From: JABSOG01 sp041583135
Lineage (GTDB): Bacteria; Pseudomonadota; Gammaproteobacteria; Enterobacterales; Alteromonadaceae
Direction: 5' to 3'
DNA: 64,000 nucleotides
Assembly: GCA_041583135.1 (NCBI GenBank)
Contig: JBFHGJ010000005.1
Location: 61,411-125,410 of the forward strand
Numbering within the stretch: the stretch's first letter is position 1; the number at the start of each line of letters is the position of its first letter. Below, in pieces: positions 9,460 through 18,452 of the stretch. The translations under genes and the position numbers were made by a program. The notes beneath the pieces were generated by a model. The model saw only the letters and a program-made list of their open reading frames with translations. It was not told the origin of the DNA and made no database searches.

Positions 9460-9536
9460 GGAGTGGTAGTTCAGTTGGTTAGAATACCGGCCTGTCACGC
9501 CGGGGGTCGCGGGTTCGAGTCCCGTCCACTCCGCCA
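9460..9536 (+). tRNA. tRNA-Asp (anticodon GTC)
   Basis: A 77-nt cloverleaf with an encoded 3' CCA. The acceptor GGAGTGG pairs with CCACTCC, the D arm contains AGTTGGTTAGA, the anticodon loop CTGTCAC has GTC at 9494-9496, and the T arm is GCGGGTTCGAGTCCCGT. It sits between hupB and ppiD and is followed by a strong terminator. Confidence 0.98.
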
Positions 9537-9544
9537 CTGATATC

Positions 9545-9573
9545 AAAAAGCGCATCACCTGATGCGCTTTTTT
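9545..9573 (+). terminator. Terminator after tRNA-Asp
   Basis: The stem GCGCATCA / TGATGCGC is preceded by an A run and followed by TTTTTT, a strong intrinsic terminator that ends the hupB-tRNA unit. The A and T runs could make it work in both directions. Confidence 0.9.
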
Positions 9574-9667
9574 GTTAGTGTCGTCATTTATCTTTGTGGT
9601 ATCATCTGCGCACGAAAAAATCCTATAGTCCCACTTCTATAACAAAGCGATAAAAGAGTATAGAGAA

Positions 9668-11572
9668 ATGCTAGATAAAATCAGAGAAGGATCCCAAGGC
9701 TGGGTAGCCCAAGTGATCCTTGGTGTCGTCGTTCTGACCTTTGCCTTGGCAGGTGTCGGTAGTTACTTAGGCAGTTCTTCTGCACCGGTCGCGGCCACTG
9801 TCAATGGTGCAGAGATCACCAAAAGTGATTTCGAACAACGCTATCAAGCCAAGCGTGCTCAAATGGAGCGTCAGTTCGGTCAAATGTTTGAACAGTTGGC
9901 TGCCGATGAGAAATACATGCAAAGCTTCCGTCAAAGTACGCTTGATGAGTTGATCGTCGAGGAGCTGGAAAAGCAGTTGGCCGAAGAGCTGGGACTGCGT
10001 TTTGGCGATGAAGCGCTTAAAAACATGATCCGTGAAATGCCGCAATTCCAAGTTGATGGCAAGTTCAACAATGACCAGTATCTGGCGTGGATGCGTCAAG
10101 CCGGTTATCAGCCCGATACTTTACGTGATGCCGTTTACCAAAGCGCCGTACTCACGCAATTACGCCAGTCGGTGCAAAGCACTGATTTTGCGTTACCAGG
10201 TGAGGTCAATGCCTTTAATCAGCTTGATAAGCAAACCCGTGATATTGAGTATGTCGTGTTCAAAAGCGATGACTTTAAAGACAAGGTTAGCTTAAGCGAC
10301 GATGAAAAAAGCGCTTATTACGAGCAAAATTTAGAGCGCTTCCGTACCCAAGAGATGGTATCGGTTGAATATGTCGAATTGAAAGTGGAAGACATTGCCA
10401 AAACCATCGCCGTATCCGATGAAGACGTTGAGAAATACTATCAAGACAATATCTCCAATTATCGTACCAGTGACGCCAGCCGCCGCGCTTCTCACATTTT
10501 AGTTGAGTTTGGCGACGATGAAGATGCCGCCAAAGCCAAAGCACAAGCCTTGCTTGAGCGCATCAAGGCCGGTGAAGATTTTGCTGCCGTTGCCAAAGAG
10601 GCGTCTGAGGATTCCTTCAGTGGTGAAAAAGGCGGTGACTTGGAGTGGTTTGAAAAAGGTGTTATGGGCGACGATTTCGATGCCGTCGTCTTTGCGATGA
10701 AAGCCGTAGGCGATGTCTCTGAGGTCTTTAGAAGCGAGTCTGGTTTTCACATCGCCAAGTTGACAGGTGATAAAGGCGAAGTGATCACGCCGTTTGCCGA
10801 AGTTAAAGAGAAAGTGGCTGATGCCTTGAAAACCTATCGTGCCAATGAAATCTTCACCGACAAGCAGACCCAGTTGGCCGAATTGGCCTTTGAAGTGCCA
10901 GACAGCCTACATGATGCCGCTGAAGCTATCGGCGCTCAAGTCAAAGAAACGGCGTTTTTCAGCCGCTTCAATGCCCCGGCAGCAGTCAATTTCCCTGCTG
11001 TGGTTCAGGCTGCGTTTTCTGATGTTGTTTTGCAAGAGCAAGTCAACAGCGATCTGCTAGATGTCAACGATGGTCATGTTATGGTTATTCGTCTTAAGCA
11101 ACATCAACCTTCGCGCATTCAAGACCAGCAAGAAGTAACGGCGCAAATCGAACAGATTTTGACCCAGCAAAAAGCGCAAGAGTTGGCAGAGCAAGAAGCC
11201 AAGAGTTTGTTAGAGCAGCTTGACGGCAACAACATGCTATCACAAGATGCTGCGACCAAAGCCTTGACTATTGTTGCTAAGAACGCCTTAGAGCGCTTCA
11301 GCGCCGATGTCGATTCGACCATTCGTGCCGATGCCTTTAAAATGCCACATCCTGCCGAAGGCAAGGTTTCAGCCGAGGTTATCAGCATGAGCAGCGGCGA
11401 TATTGCACTGGTTACCTTAAATAAGGTGACCGACGGTGCGCAGCCGGAAGATGTGAAGCCGGTGGAACAGCGTCTGGCCTCACAAAGTGGTCGCACGACC
11501 TATAAGAGCTTTGTTGAAACCTTAAAAGCCAATGCCGAAATCTATAAAGAAGGCGAGGCTAAGAGCGAATAA
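9668..11572 (+). CDS. ppiD: Peptidyl-prolyl isomerase/chaperone PpiD
   Basis: 634 residues, anchored in the inner membrane with the bulk in the periplasm. The N-terminus MLDKIREGSQGWVAQVILG leads into one membrane segment (about 15-35), then a SurA-like N-terminal chaperone region. A parvulin domain follows at about 270-366, with SHILV and GFHIAKLTG. A long C-terminal domain ends the protein. PpiD assists folding of proteins leaving the Sec translocon. Its position after hupB matches E. coli, and a strong terminator follows. Confidence 0.95.
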   Translation: MLDKIREGSQGWVAQVILGVVVLTFALAGVGSYLGSSSAPVAATVNGAEITKSDFEQRYQAKRAQMERQFGQMFEQLAADEKYMQSFRQSTLDELIVEELEKQLAEELGLRFGDEALKNMIREMPQFQVDGKFNNDQYLAWMRQAGYQPDTLRDAVYQSAVLTQLRQSVQSTDFALPGEVNAFNQLDKQTRDIEYVVFKSDDFKDKVSLSDDEKSAYYEQNLERFRTQEMVSVEYVELKVEDIAKTIAVSDEDVEKYYQDNISNYRTSDASRRASHILVEFGDDEDAAKAKAQALLERIKAGEDFAAVAKEASEDSFSGEKGGDLEWFEKGVMGDDFDAVVFAMKAVGDVSEVFRSESGFHIAKLTGDKGEVITPFAEVKEKVADALKTYRANEIFTDKQTQLAELAFEVPDSLHDAAEAIGAQVKETAFFSRFNAPAAVNFPAVVQAAFSDVVLQEQVNSDLLDVNDGHVMVIRLKQHQPSRIQDQQEVTAQIEQILTQQKAQELAEQEAKSLLEQLDGNNMLSQDAATKALTIVAKNALERFSADVDSTIRADAFKMPHPAEGKVSAEVISMSSGDIALVTLNKVTDGAQPEDVKPVEQRLASQSGRTTYKSFVETLKANAEIYKEGEAKSE

Positions 11573-11596
11573 ATTGACATTCGCTTGGCAAACCCC

Positions 11597-11625
11597 AAAA
11601 AGGCGCCCTAATCGGCGCCTTTTTT
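11597..11625 (+). terminator. Terminator after ppiD
   Basis: The stem AGGCGCC / GGCGCCT with a short loop is preceded by A residues and followed by TTTTTT. It is symmetric enough to stop transcripts from both sides. The 190 bases beyond it, up to the end of sapF, show no gene I can support. Confidence 0.9.
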
Positions 11626-11819
11626 GATGGACGAAATGTGGGGGGCCGTGCGTCTCTTTGACCCGCATTCATTATTAGCGTGCGCATTTATGCGCGATAT
11701 ACTTAGGTCGAGGCTAAAGCCTCAGGTTACAAAGGCAATTCATGCGGTTCGGGGGCACCACCGACATTATGGTGGAGTCGCTAAAGGCTATTTATTCAGA
11801 CCACATTCTGACAAAACAA

Positions 11820-12587
11820 TTAAAAGTCCTGACTGATCAGCATTTTTTGGGTTTGCTTATGCACTGGGTTGGCAAAGACATCTGAGGTGTTGCCGTATTC
11901 CACCAATTCGCCTTGATGCAGTACCATCAGAGTATCGCTGATGTGCTTGACGATGCCCAAGTGATGGGTGATCAGAATATACGAGAGTTTTTGTGCATCT
12001 TGCAGGTCGAGCAGCAAGTTGACTATCTGCGCTCTGACAGAGGGGTCGAGCGAAGCGACCGCTTCATCGAGCACCAAGATCTTAGGGTCGAGAATGATGG
12101 CGCGGGCGAGGGCAACACGCTGGAGCTGGCCGGTTGAGAGCATATGCGGGTAATACTCGGTATGCTCGGGCAATAGGCCGACTTTGAGCAAGGTCTCACG
12201 AATTTTTTCAATTCGCTCTTTGACGGAAAACTCAGTATTAAACCGCAGCGGTGCGGCGAGGATATTGCCGACTTTAACCGATGGGTTCAATGAACGCTTG
12301 GGATCTTGAAAAATAAAGCGCACTTGCGAATTACGCTGCTTTTCATAAGATTCATCAAGTGCCTGACCTTCCAAAAATATTTTGCCGCCGCTGGGTTCTT
12401 CGGCACCAGCCAGCACTTTACCAAGAGTGCTCTTACCCGAGCCGGTATCGCCAATGACCGCCAAAGTTTCCCCCTCATTGAGGGTAAAGCTAATGGGGTT
12501 TAAGGCATTGATACGCTCTTTTTTGAACAGCCCGATGTTTTTAAAGTAATGTTTTTCAATGGCCCGTACTTCCAATAATGCGCTCAT
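11820..12587 (-). CDS. sapF: Peptide ABC transporter ATP-binding protein SapF
   Basis: 255-residue ABC ATPase. Walker A is GDTGSGKST, the signature is LSTGQLQRVALARAI (LSTGQ rather than LSGGQ, as in E. coli SapF), and Walker B is LVLDEAVASLD. With SapD it powers import of peptides through SapBC; in enterobacteria the Sap system affects resistance to antimicrobial peptides and potassium uptake. Its ATG overlaps the sapD stop by 4 bases. It is the last gene of the pspF-sapABCDF operon. Confidence 0.92.
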   Translation of the reverse strand: MSALLEVRAIEKHYFKNIGLFKKERINALNPISFTLNEGETLAVIGDTGSGKSTLGKVLAGAEEPSGGKIFLEGQALDESYEKQRNSQVRFIFQDPKRSLNPSVKVGNILAAPLRFNTEFSVKERIEKIRETLLKVGLLPEHTEYYPHMLSTGQLQRVALARAIILDPKILVLDEAVASLDPSVRAQIVNLLLDLQDAQKLSYILITHHLGIVKHISDTLMVLHQGELVEYGNTSDVFANPVHKQTQKMLISQDF

Positions 12588-13582
12588 TCATACTCCTTTG
12601 AATAGTCTATCGGATGATGGCAACTGTAACTGTGGTTGTGATCTTTATAGACCTTGGGCACTTTAACGCATTCTCGCTGGGCATTGGGGCAGCGAGGACC
12701 TAAGCGACACCCGATAGGCAAGTGGCGCAAGGTAGGAATGCTACCGTCTAATGCAAACAATCGGCTGCGGTGAGGCAGGTTGTGATGAAAGTCTGGCACG
12801 GCGTTGATCAGCGCCTGAGTATAAGGGTGATAAGGCCGGTTAAAGATCTGTTCGGTGGAGCCAGATTCAACCATTTGGCCGCAGTACATAACGCTGACGG
12901 TATGGGTCCACTCGGCGAGATTGCCCAAATCGTTGCTGATCAGCAATATCGAGGTGTTTTTCAGCTGATTAAGCCCTTTGAGTACCCGCAAGATCTGCGC
13001 TTGAGTGGTGCTTTCTAAGGCTGTTGTCGGCTCATCGGCGATCAACAGCTTGGGCTTTTTGGCGATGGCCATGGCTATCATGACTTTTTGGCAGTAGCCT
13101 TCTGAGAGCATGTGCGGATAGTTATCCAAAATGCTTTCATGATCTTTGATGCCGACCTTGTGCAATAGGGCAATGGCGCGTTCATGGCGCTGCTTTTTGC
13201 GCTCGGCATAAGTGCCGCTCAATTGGTCGGCGGGGATCGATTCTAAAATCTGTTCGACAATGGTTGCGGTCGGGTCAAGACAGCGGCTTGGGTCTTGATA
13301 GATCATCGCGATATCACGACGTAATATCTGACGGCGTTTCTTGCCCGATACCCGCATCAGATCTTCGCCTTGCCAGTGCAATCTGTCGGCGGTGATGTCC
13401 CAGCGGCCATCCAATATACCGACAATCGACTTCGCCACTAAAGACTTACCTGAGCCGGACTCTCCGACTAGGCCATGCACTTCACCTTCTTTAATGCTGA
13501 GGTTTATGCGATCTACCGCGCGAATATTATCGCCGTTTTGTAACAGTTCCACTGTCAGGTTTCTAATATCCAATAAGATCAT
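12584..13582 (-). CDS. sapD: Peptide ABC transporter ATP-binding protein SapD
   Basis: 332-residue ABC ATPase of the oligopeptide/dipeptide type. It has Walker A GESGSGKS, the signature LSEGYCQKVMIAMAI (degenerate, as in E. coli SapD), and Walker B LLIADEPTTALE. The C-terminal extension has CRLGPRCPNAQREC, a cysteine motif like those of the DppD/OppD iron-sulfur region. The start ATG shares one base with the sapC stop (TGATG). Cytoplasmic, paired with SapF. Confidence 0.92.
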   Translation of the reverse strand: MILLDIRNLTVELLQNGDNIRAVDRINLSIKEGEVHGLVGESGSGKSLVAKSIVGILDGRWDITADRLHWQGEDLMRVSGKKRRQILRRDIAMIYQDPSRCLDPTATIVEQILESIPADQLSGTYAERKKQRHERAIALLHKVGIKDHESILDNYPHMLSEGYCQKVMIAMAIAKKPKLLIADEPTTALESTTQAQILRVLKGLNQLKNTSILLISNDLGNLAEWTHTVSVMYCGQMVESGSTEQIFNRPYHPYTQALINAVPDFHHNLPHRSRLFALDGSIPTLRHLPIGCRLGPRCPNAQRECVKVPKVYKDHNHSYSCHHPIDYSKEYE

Positions 13583-14475
13583 CAGCGTTCCAACCTGCGT
13601 TTAAGGGCGTTGGCCAAACCATCACCGACCAAATTGATAGACAATACGCTCAAGAATATCAAGACACCCGGCAGGGCGATGGTCCACGGTGCGCTATAGA
13701 GCTGATCGAGGCTCTCGGCTACCATAGCGCCCCATTCCGGGCTTGGTGCCTGTGCGCCCAAGCGTAGAAAGCCCAGTGCCGCAATATCCAAAATGGCGTT
13801 GGAGATAGCCATGGTGGCAACGACGATGATCTGCTCAAAGATATTGGGCAATATGGCGTGGGTCAGCACCTGGGTCATATTGGCGCCGTCTAGGCGATAG
13901 GCGATGACGTATTCCTTTTGCAATTCGTCATGTACGGCATTGCGTATGGCATGAACAAACTGAGGTAATGACGAGAGCATAATGGCCCATATCATGTTGC
14001 TGATACCCGGACCGAGTACTGCCACGATGATGATGGCGGTCAACAGTGACGGCATGGTCAACGCCAAATCCAGCACATGATTGAACATGCTTGATTTTAC
14101 CCCTTTGCTCAGGCCCGCCAAGGAACCGAGGATAAGGCCAAAAAATAGCGCAATGAGGATTGAAACAATACTTAAACCAAAAGTTAAACTGGCGCCGTTC
14201 ATGAGCCTTGAGAGAATATCGCGACCGAGATCATCGGTGCCAAGCATATAGTCAACATTGCCCTCATCGGCCCATGCCGGTGGCATCAACAGCGCCGAAC
14301 CGTCAAATTCATATGGTGAATAGGGGGAGATTAAAGGCGCCAAAATTGACAGCAACAGCAAGCTGATGCATAACCACAGCCCAATTCTCGCTGGATGACT
14401 TTCATTAAACAGCAGCCAGAGCTGGCGGCTGGGAGAGTGGTTCTTGTCATCTTGGTAGTCGTTATAATCAATCAT
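13582..14475 (-). CDS. sapC: Peptide ABC transporter permease SapC
   Basis: 297 residues, close to 296 in E. coli. An N-terminal membrane segment is followed by the BPD_transp_1 permease domain. LGTDDLGRDILSRL and DIAALGFLRLGAQAPSPEWG are near identical to SapC. The frame extends to 14520, but ATG 14475 has AGGA nine bases upstream and overlaps the sapB stop by 8 bases (ATGATTGA). This is the same junction style as sapA/sapB, so I chose it. ATG 14481 is the alternative. Confidence 0.92.
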   Translation of the reverse strand: MIDYNDYQDDKNHSPSRQLWLLFNESHPARIGLWLCISLLLLSILAPLISPYSPYEFDGSALLMPPAWADEGNVDYMLGTDDLGRDILSRLMNGASLTFGLSIVSILIALFFGLILGSLAGLSKGVKSSMFNHVLDLALTMPSLLTAIIIVAVLGPGISNMIWAIMLSSLPQFVHAIRNAVHDELQKEYVIAYRLDGANMTQVLTHAILPNIFEQIIVVATMAISNAILDIAALGFLRLGAQAPSPEWGAMVAESLDQLYSAPWTIALPGVLIFLSVLSINLVGDGLANALKRRLER

Positions 14476-15493
14476 CGACATGCGTCCTGCTGATGGGGTT
14501 GAACCATTTATAGATGACATCTGAGGTAATGGTGACTAGGATGACAAAGGTCGATACCGCTAACAGTCCACCGGTAATGGCTGGGTAGTCTCGTTGGTAA
14601 ATACTGTCTATCAGCCAGCGGCCAATACCGGGCCAAGAGAAAATCACCTCGGTGAGCATGGCCAGGGTGATCAGAGTACTAAACTGTAAACCCAATAAAC
14701 GGATCACCGGCAACAAGGCGTTGCGTAAACCATGGTGAAACAGCACCTGCCAAGTAGAAAGCCCTTTGGCTTTGGCGGTCTTGATGAAATTGGTTTCCAG
14801 AACATTGAGCATCGAGCCTCGGGTGTAGCGGATCAAAACCGTAGTGGGATAGGTGGCCAGCACAAAAGTCGGTAAAGCCATGTGTTTCAGGGCATTGATA
14901 AAGGCTTCGTAACGGTAGGGAATATCGGCCTGTAGAATATCCCATAGCAAAAAGCCGGTTTCATATGGGACTTCATACACCAGCCCAATCCGCCCGGAGG
15001 AAGGGAACCAGCCGAGCTGTAATGAGAATACCATGATGGTGATCAAGGCCCACCAAAACACCGGTAAGCAGTAACCGACCATGGTGCTGCTGATAATTAA
15101 AACATCCGGCAATTTGCGGTGATAGTAGGCCGCTAGGATACCCAAAGGAATGCCGAAAAAGGTTGAGATCAACAGCGAATAGATGGCCAGCTCCATGGTG
15201 GCGGGGAAAATTCGACTCAGCTGTTCAAAGATGGCACTTTGGCTGTTGAAGGAAATACCCAAGTCGCCATCGAAGATACGCTCTAAAAACGCCAGATACT
15301 GGCGTATGATACCATCGTCTATTTTGTATTTGAGCTCCAAAAACGCCAACTGATTGACGGTGATCTCTTGATAACCGCTTAAGTTGACTAAGGGGTCGCC
15401 GGGGAACAGATAGGCGAGACTAAAGGCCAGTACAGTCAAACTGAACATCACAAACAACAATAAAACGGTGCGGCGTAAGATGTAGTTAATCAT
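14468..15493 (-). CDS. sapB: Peptide ABC transporter permease SapB
   Basis: 341 residues with about six membrane segments. The start MINYILRRTVLLL matches the family start. LTLAMLTEVIFSWPGIGRWLIDSI near the C-terminus is the family hallmark. ATG 15493 is preceded by AAGGGG at 6 bases and overlaps the sapA stop by 8 bases (ATGATTAA), so translation is probably coupled. The frame extends six codons upstream to 15511. Inner membrane partner of SapC. Confidence 0.93.
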   Translation of the reverse strand: MINYILRRTVLLLFVMFSLTVLAFSLAYLFPGDPLVNLSGYQEITVNQLAFLELKYKIDDGIIRQYLAFLERIFDGDLGISFNSQSAIFEQLSRIFPATMELAIYSLLISTFFGIPLGILAAYYHRKLPDVLIISSTMVGYCLPVFWWALITIMVFSLQLGWFPSSGRIGLVYEVPYETGFLLWDILQADIPYRYEAFINALKHMALPTFVLATYPTTVLIRYTRGSMLNVLETNFIKTAKAKGLSTWQVLFHHGLRNALLPVIRLLGLQFSTLITLAMLTEVIFSWPGIGRWLIDSIYQRDYPAITGGLLAVSTFVILVTITSDVIYKWFNPISRTHVDD

Positions 15494-17135
15494 CGTTTGC
15501 CCCTTCTTCAACCGCTTTACTCTTGCTTACTTCGGCCAATGAAATCGAACCATAGGGGCTGATGATGATCCCCTGTACATTGTTTAAATGAGCCTGAAAC
15601 TTGTGCGTATGAGCGATGGGAAACAGCGGTACTTCGGCGTTGATAATACCCTGTGCCTTGCGATAAATCGACTTGCGGCTATGGGTGTCGGTATTGATCC
15701 GAGCGCTCGATAGCAAGTCGTCAAATTCGTCGTTACACCAAAAGGCGCGATTACGTCCAGAGGATTTCGCGGCGCAGCTTAAGGTTGAACGAAAAAAGTT
15801 ATCCGGGTCAGCGGTATCGGCTGACCAGCCAATGACCACCGAATCGTGCTCGCCATTGCCAAGGCGTTTACGGAAGGTGGCCCATTCAAAGGTGACTATT
15901 TTGGCGCTAACGCCGATTCTAGCCAAATCTGCCTGCATCAATTCGGCCGTTTTGACCGCATTGGGGTTGTAGTCGCGTTGAATTTGCGGTGCCCAGATGG
16001 TCATGTCAAACCCTTGTGGGTAGCCGGCCTGTTCTAGCAACTGTTTGGCTTTGTGGGGGTTGTATTGGATCGGTTGCTCATTGCGATGATAACCCCAAGA
16101 GATTGGCGGTAAAATCGAGTCGGCTTTGGTGGCCTTGTTGTAATACACCGCTTCCATTATGGCATCTAAATTGATGGCATGGGCCAATGCCTTACGCACC
16201 AAAATTTGATCAAATGGGGGTTTATCGGTATTGAACGCCCAAAAACCCACATTGAGGGCGGTTTTTTTCACCACCGAAATGTCTTTGCGTTTTTCCAACA
16301 GCGGCAGCTCTTGCGGCAGCGGAATGGCCGAGATATCGCATTCATGGGTCAGTAGTTTGGCGATACGGGAGGAGCCGTTTTTGGTGATGTCGAAGACCAG
16401 TTGCGATACCGGCCTTGCCTGCCCCCAGTAGTCTTCATGGCGATAATAGCGGATCAGCTCGTCACGTTTATATTCTCTGAATTTAAAGGGTCCTGTGCCC
16501 ACCGGAAACTTATCGAGTCGGTTTTTGGCGCCTTCTTCATAGAGCTGGTCGGCATATTGCTTCGACAAGATCACCGAAAAGTCGGTGGCCAAGTTCGACA
16601 TAAAGGTGCTGTCGGGGTGATTTAGCTCAAATTGCACCTGATAAGGTGAAAGGGCTTTAATATTTACCACCGAATCATTAAGTAGCTTGCGATAATTACC
16701 GCCCCCGACATAGTGATAGCGGTTACGGGTATCTAAGGTTCGGTTGAACGAGAACAACACGTCATCGGCATTGAAATGGCGCGTCGGGGTGAAGTAGTCG
16801 GTGGTATGAAACTTAACGTTGCGGCGCAAATTGAATATGTAGCTGAGGCCATCGGCCGAGACTGTCCAGTCAGTGGCCAGCTCAGGTAAAAACTCACCGG
16901 TTTCATAATTGCTCGAAACCAGTGTGTTGTATAGGGTGTTGGCGATGGCGTCGGCGGTGGTATTGGATGAACCCAGTTGTGGATTAAAGGTGACCGGAGA
17001 GCCTTCTGAACAGTACACCACCGAATTGTCATATAACGAGCTGGTGCTTGGTGCACCGCAGGAAGTCACCGCGGCACAACACAGCACCAAGGCTGTGGAT
17101 GAGAGCGCCGTTTTATACCGTTGAGTCAATGTCAT
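15486..17135 (-). CDS. sapA: Periplasmic peptide-binding protein SapA (probable lipoprotein)
   Basis: 549-residue family-5 extracellular solute-binding protein. The C-terminal DPDNFFRSTLSCAA and FWCNDEFDDLL align closely with E. coli SapA (DPDSFFRPLLSCAA). The N-terminal signal ends in AAVTSC, a lipobox with the cysteine near residue 26. The protein is therefore probably membrane-tethered, whereas I recall E. coli SapA as a soluble periplasmic protein. Only 3 bases separate it from the end of pspF, so the sap genes are probably co-transcribed with their stress regulator. Confidence 0.93.
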   Translation of the reverse strand: MTLTQRYKTALSSTALVLCCAAVTSCGAPSTSSLYDNSVVYCSEGSPVTFNPQLGSSNTTADAIANTLYNTLVSSNYETGEFLPELATDWTVSADGLSYIFNLRRNVKFHTTDYFTPTRHFNADDVLFSFNRTLDTRNRYHYVGGGNYRKLLNDSVVNIKALSPYQVQFELNHPDSTFMSNLATDFSVILSKQYADQLYEEGAKNRLDKFPVGTGPFKFREYKRDELIRYYRHEDYWGQARPVSQLVFDITKNGSSRIAKLLTHECDISAIPLPQELPLLEKRKDISVVKKTALNVGFWAFNTDKPPFDQILVRKALAHAINLDAIMEAVYYNKATKADSILPPISWGYHRNEQPIQYNPHKAKQLLEQAGYPQGFDMTIWAPQIQRDYNPNAVKTAELMQADLARIGVSAKIVTFEWATFRKRLGNGEHDSVVIGWSADTADPDNFFRSTLSCAAKSSGRNRAFWCNDEFDDLLSSARINTDTHSRKSIYRKAQGIINAEVPLFPIAHTHKFQAHLNNVQGIIISPYGSISLAEVSKSKAVEEGANDD

Positions 17136-17138
17136 TTG

Positions 17139-18245
17139 TTATTGCTTTGCGTCAGAATCAAGCAGGTTGTATTTTTTCAGATATCCTCGTAATTGATGAT
17201 AGGTCAAGCCGAGTAAGTCTGCTGTCTTTTTCTGGTTATACTGACTCGAAGCCAGTGCATTGTTAATGAGATCTATTTCAAATTGCGCCGAGATGTCTTT
17301 GAGATTGACCGGAAAACTCATCGTTTCTGCATCCGGTTTCAACATGCCTGAGCCGTTGCTGGTGCCGTTGCTGCCATTAGACTGCGGCGCACTTGATGGC
17401 GCAATCGCCTCATGGGCTGGCTCAACTCGGCGGTCTACTGTACGCACTTTTGAACGTGGTCTGTAGGGGCTTTCAAATGGGTCGATGATCAGCTCATGCA
17501 CCGGCACATGGGGATTGTTAGAGCGATACAAGCTACGCTCAACGACGTTTTTTAGTTCCCGCACATTACCCGGCCAATCATAATCCAGCAGTGCGTCTTT
17601 GGCTTTGGCAGAAAAGCCGCTAAATAGCTCCCACTCCATCTCACGAGCCATGGTAATGGCAAAGTGTTCGGCCAAAACTAGGATATCTTCTTTGCGCTCT
17701 CTAAGTGGTGGCAAAGTAATGACATCAAAGGCTAATCTGTCGAGCAAGTCTGAGCGAAACTCGCCATGTTCGGCCAAGGTTGGGAGGTCTTCATTGGTGG
17801 CACAAACCAACCGGGCATTGGTTTTGATGGTACGTGAACCACCAACCCGTTCAAATTCGCCGTATTCGATAACCCGCAGCAACTTCTCTTGGATCATCCC
17901 CGACGTATTGGCCAGCTCATCTAAAAACAAGGTGCCGTTGGCTGCGCGTTCAAAACGACCTTCGTGGCGTTTGCTGGCGCCGGTAAATGCCCCGGACTCG
18001 TGACCGAACAGTTCGCTCTCGAGCAAATTTTCGTTTAATGAAGCACAGTTAAGGGTGATATAATTCTGATCCCAGCGTTTTGATAAATAGTGGAGGCGGG
18101 CGGCAATAAGCTCCTTACCGGTACCCCTTTCACCGATGATCAAGACTGGTTTGTCTAGTGGAGCGATTTGAGAGACCTTTTCCAACACTTCTAAAAACGA
18201 GTTGGCTTGGCCAATCAAATTGTCTCTTTGTTGAAAGCGACTCAT
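17139..18245 (-). CDS. pspF: Psp operon transcriptional activator PspF
   Basis: 368-residue sigma-54 activator without an N-terminal receiver domain, as in PspF. The AAA+ core has Walker A GERGTGKE (about 38-45), the sigma-54 contact loop GAFTGA and LFLDELAN. After a Gly/Ser/Asn-rich linker, the C-terminal Fis-type helix-turn-helix is QKKTADLLGLTYHQLRGYL. It activates pspA transcription under envelope stress and is held inactive by PspA. The start was taken as ATG 18245 (MSRFQQRDNLIGQ); the eight upstream codons to 18269 are not conserved-looking. It is divergent from pspA and leads directly into sapABCDF. Confidence 0.94.
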   Translation of the reverse strand: MSRFQQRDNLIGQANSFLEVLEKVSQIAPLDKPVLIIGERGTGKELIAARLHYLSKRWDQNYITLNCASLNENLLESELFGHESGAFTGASKRHEGRFERAANGTLFLDELANTSGMIQEKLLRVIEYGEFERVGGSRTIKTNARLVCATNEDLPTLAEHGEFRSDLLDRLAFDVITLPPLRERKEDILVLAEHFAITMAREMEWELFSGFSAKAKDALLDYDWPGNVRELKNVVERSLYRSNNPHVPVHELIIDPFESPYRPRSKVRTVDRRVEPAHEAIAPSSAPQSNGSNGTSNGSGMLKPDAETMSFPVNLKDISAQFEIDLINNALASSQYNQKKTADLLGLTYHQLRGYLKKYNLLDSDAKQ

Positions 18246-18383
18246 AATAGGCTTTTTAACTTCACACAAAAACTTGGTTGAAATGACTAATTAATAGTGT
18301 ATTTTAAAAAACGCATTCGTTAAAGTTATTTTTTGATTGTTTAAAGCGTTTTTAAAAACAAGGGCTTAGCGGCATTTTGCAAG

Positions 18384-18400
18384 TTGGCAAGATATCTGAA
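18384..18400 (+). promoter_or_regulatory. Probable sigma-54 promoter of pspABC
   Basis: TTGGCAAGATATCTGAA resembles the -24/-12 consensus TTGGCACGN4TTGCW. The -24 GG and -12 G are in register (10 bases between GG and the -12 G), but A replaces C at -12. The predicted start is about 45 bases ahead of pspA, and the divergent gene encodes the sigma-54 activator PspF. Binding sites for PspF in the 18246-18383 interval were not identified. Confidence 0.5.
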
Positions 18401-18452
18401 TATGCCACCACAACATTCAATTATCTTTAAAGTACAACAAGAGGTAGTCACT

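Noticed and set aside
11624..11836. 70-residue frame after ppiD
   Set aside because: It starts within the ppiD terminator and lacks coding character.
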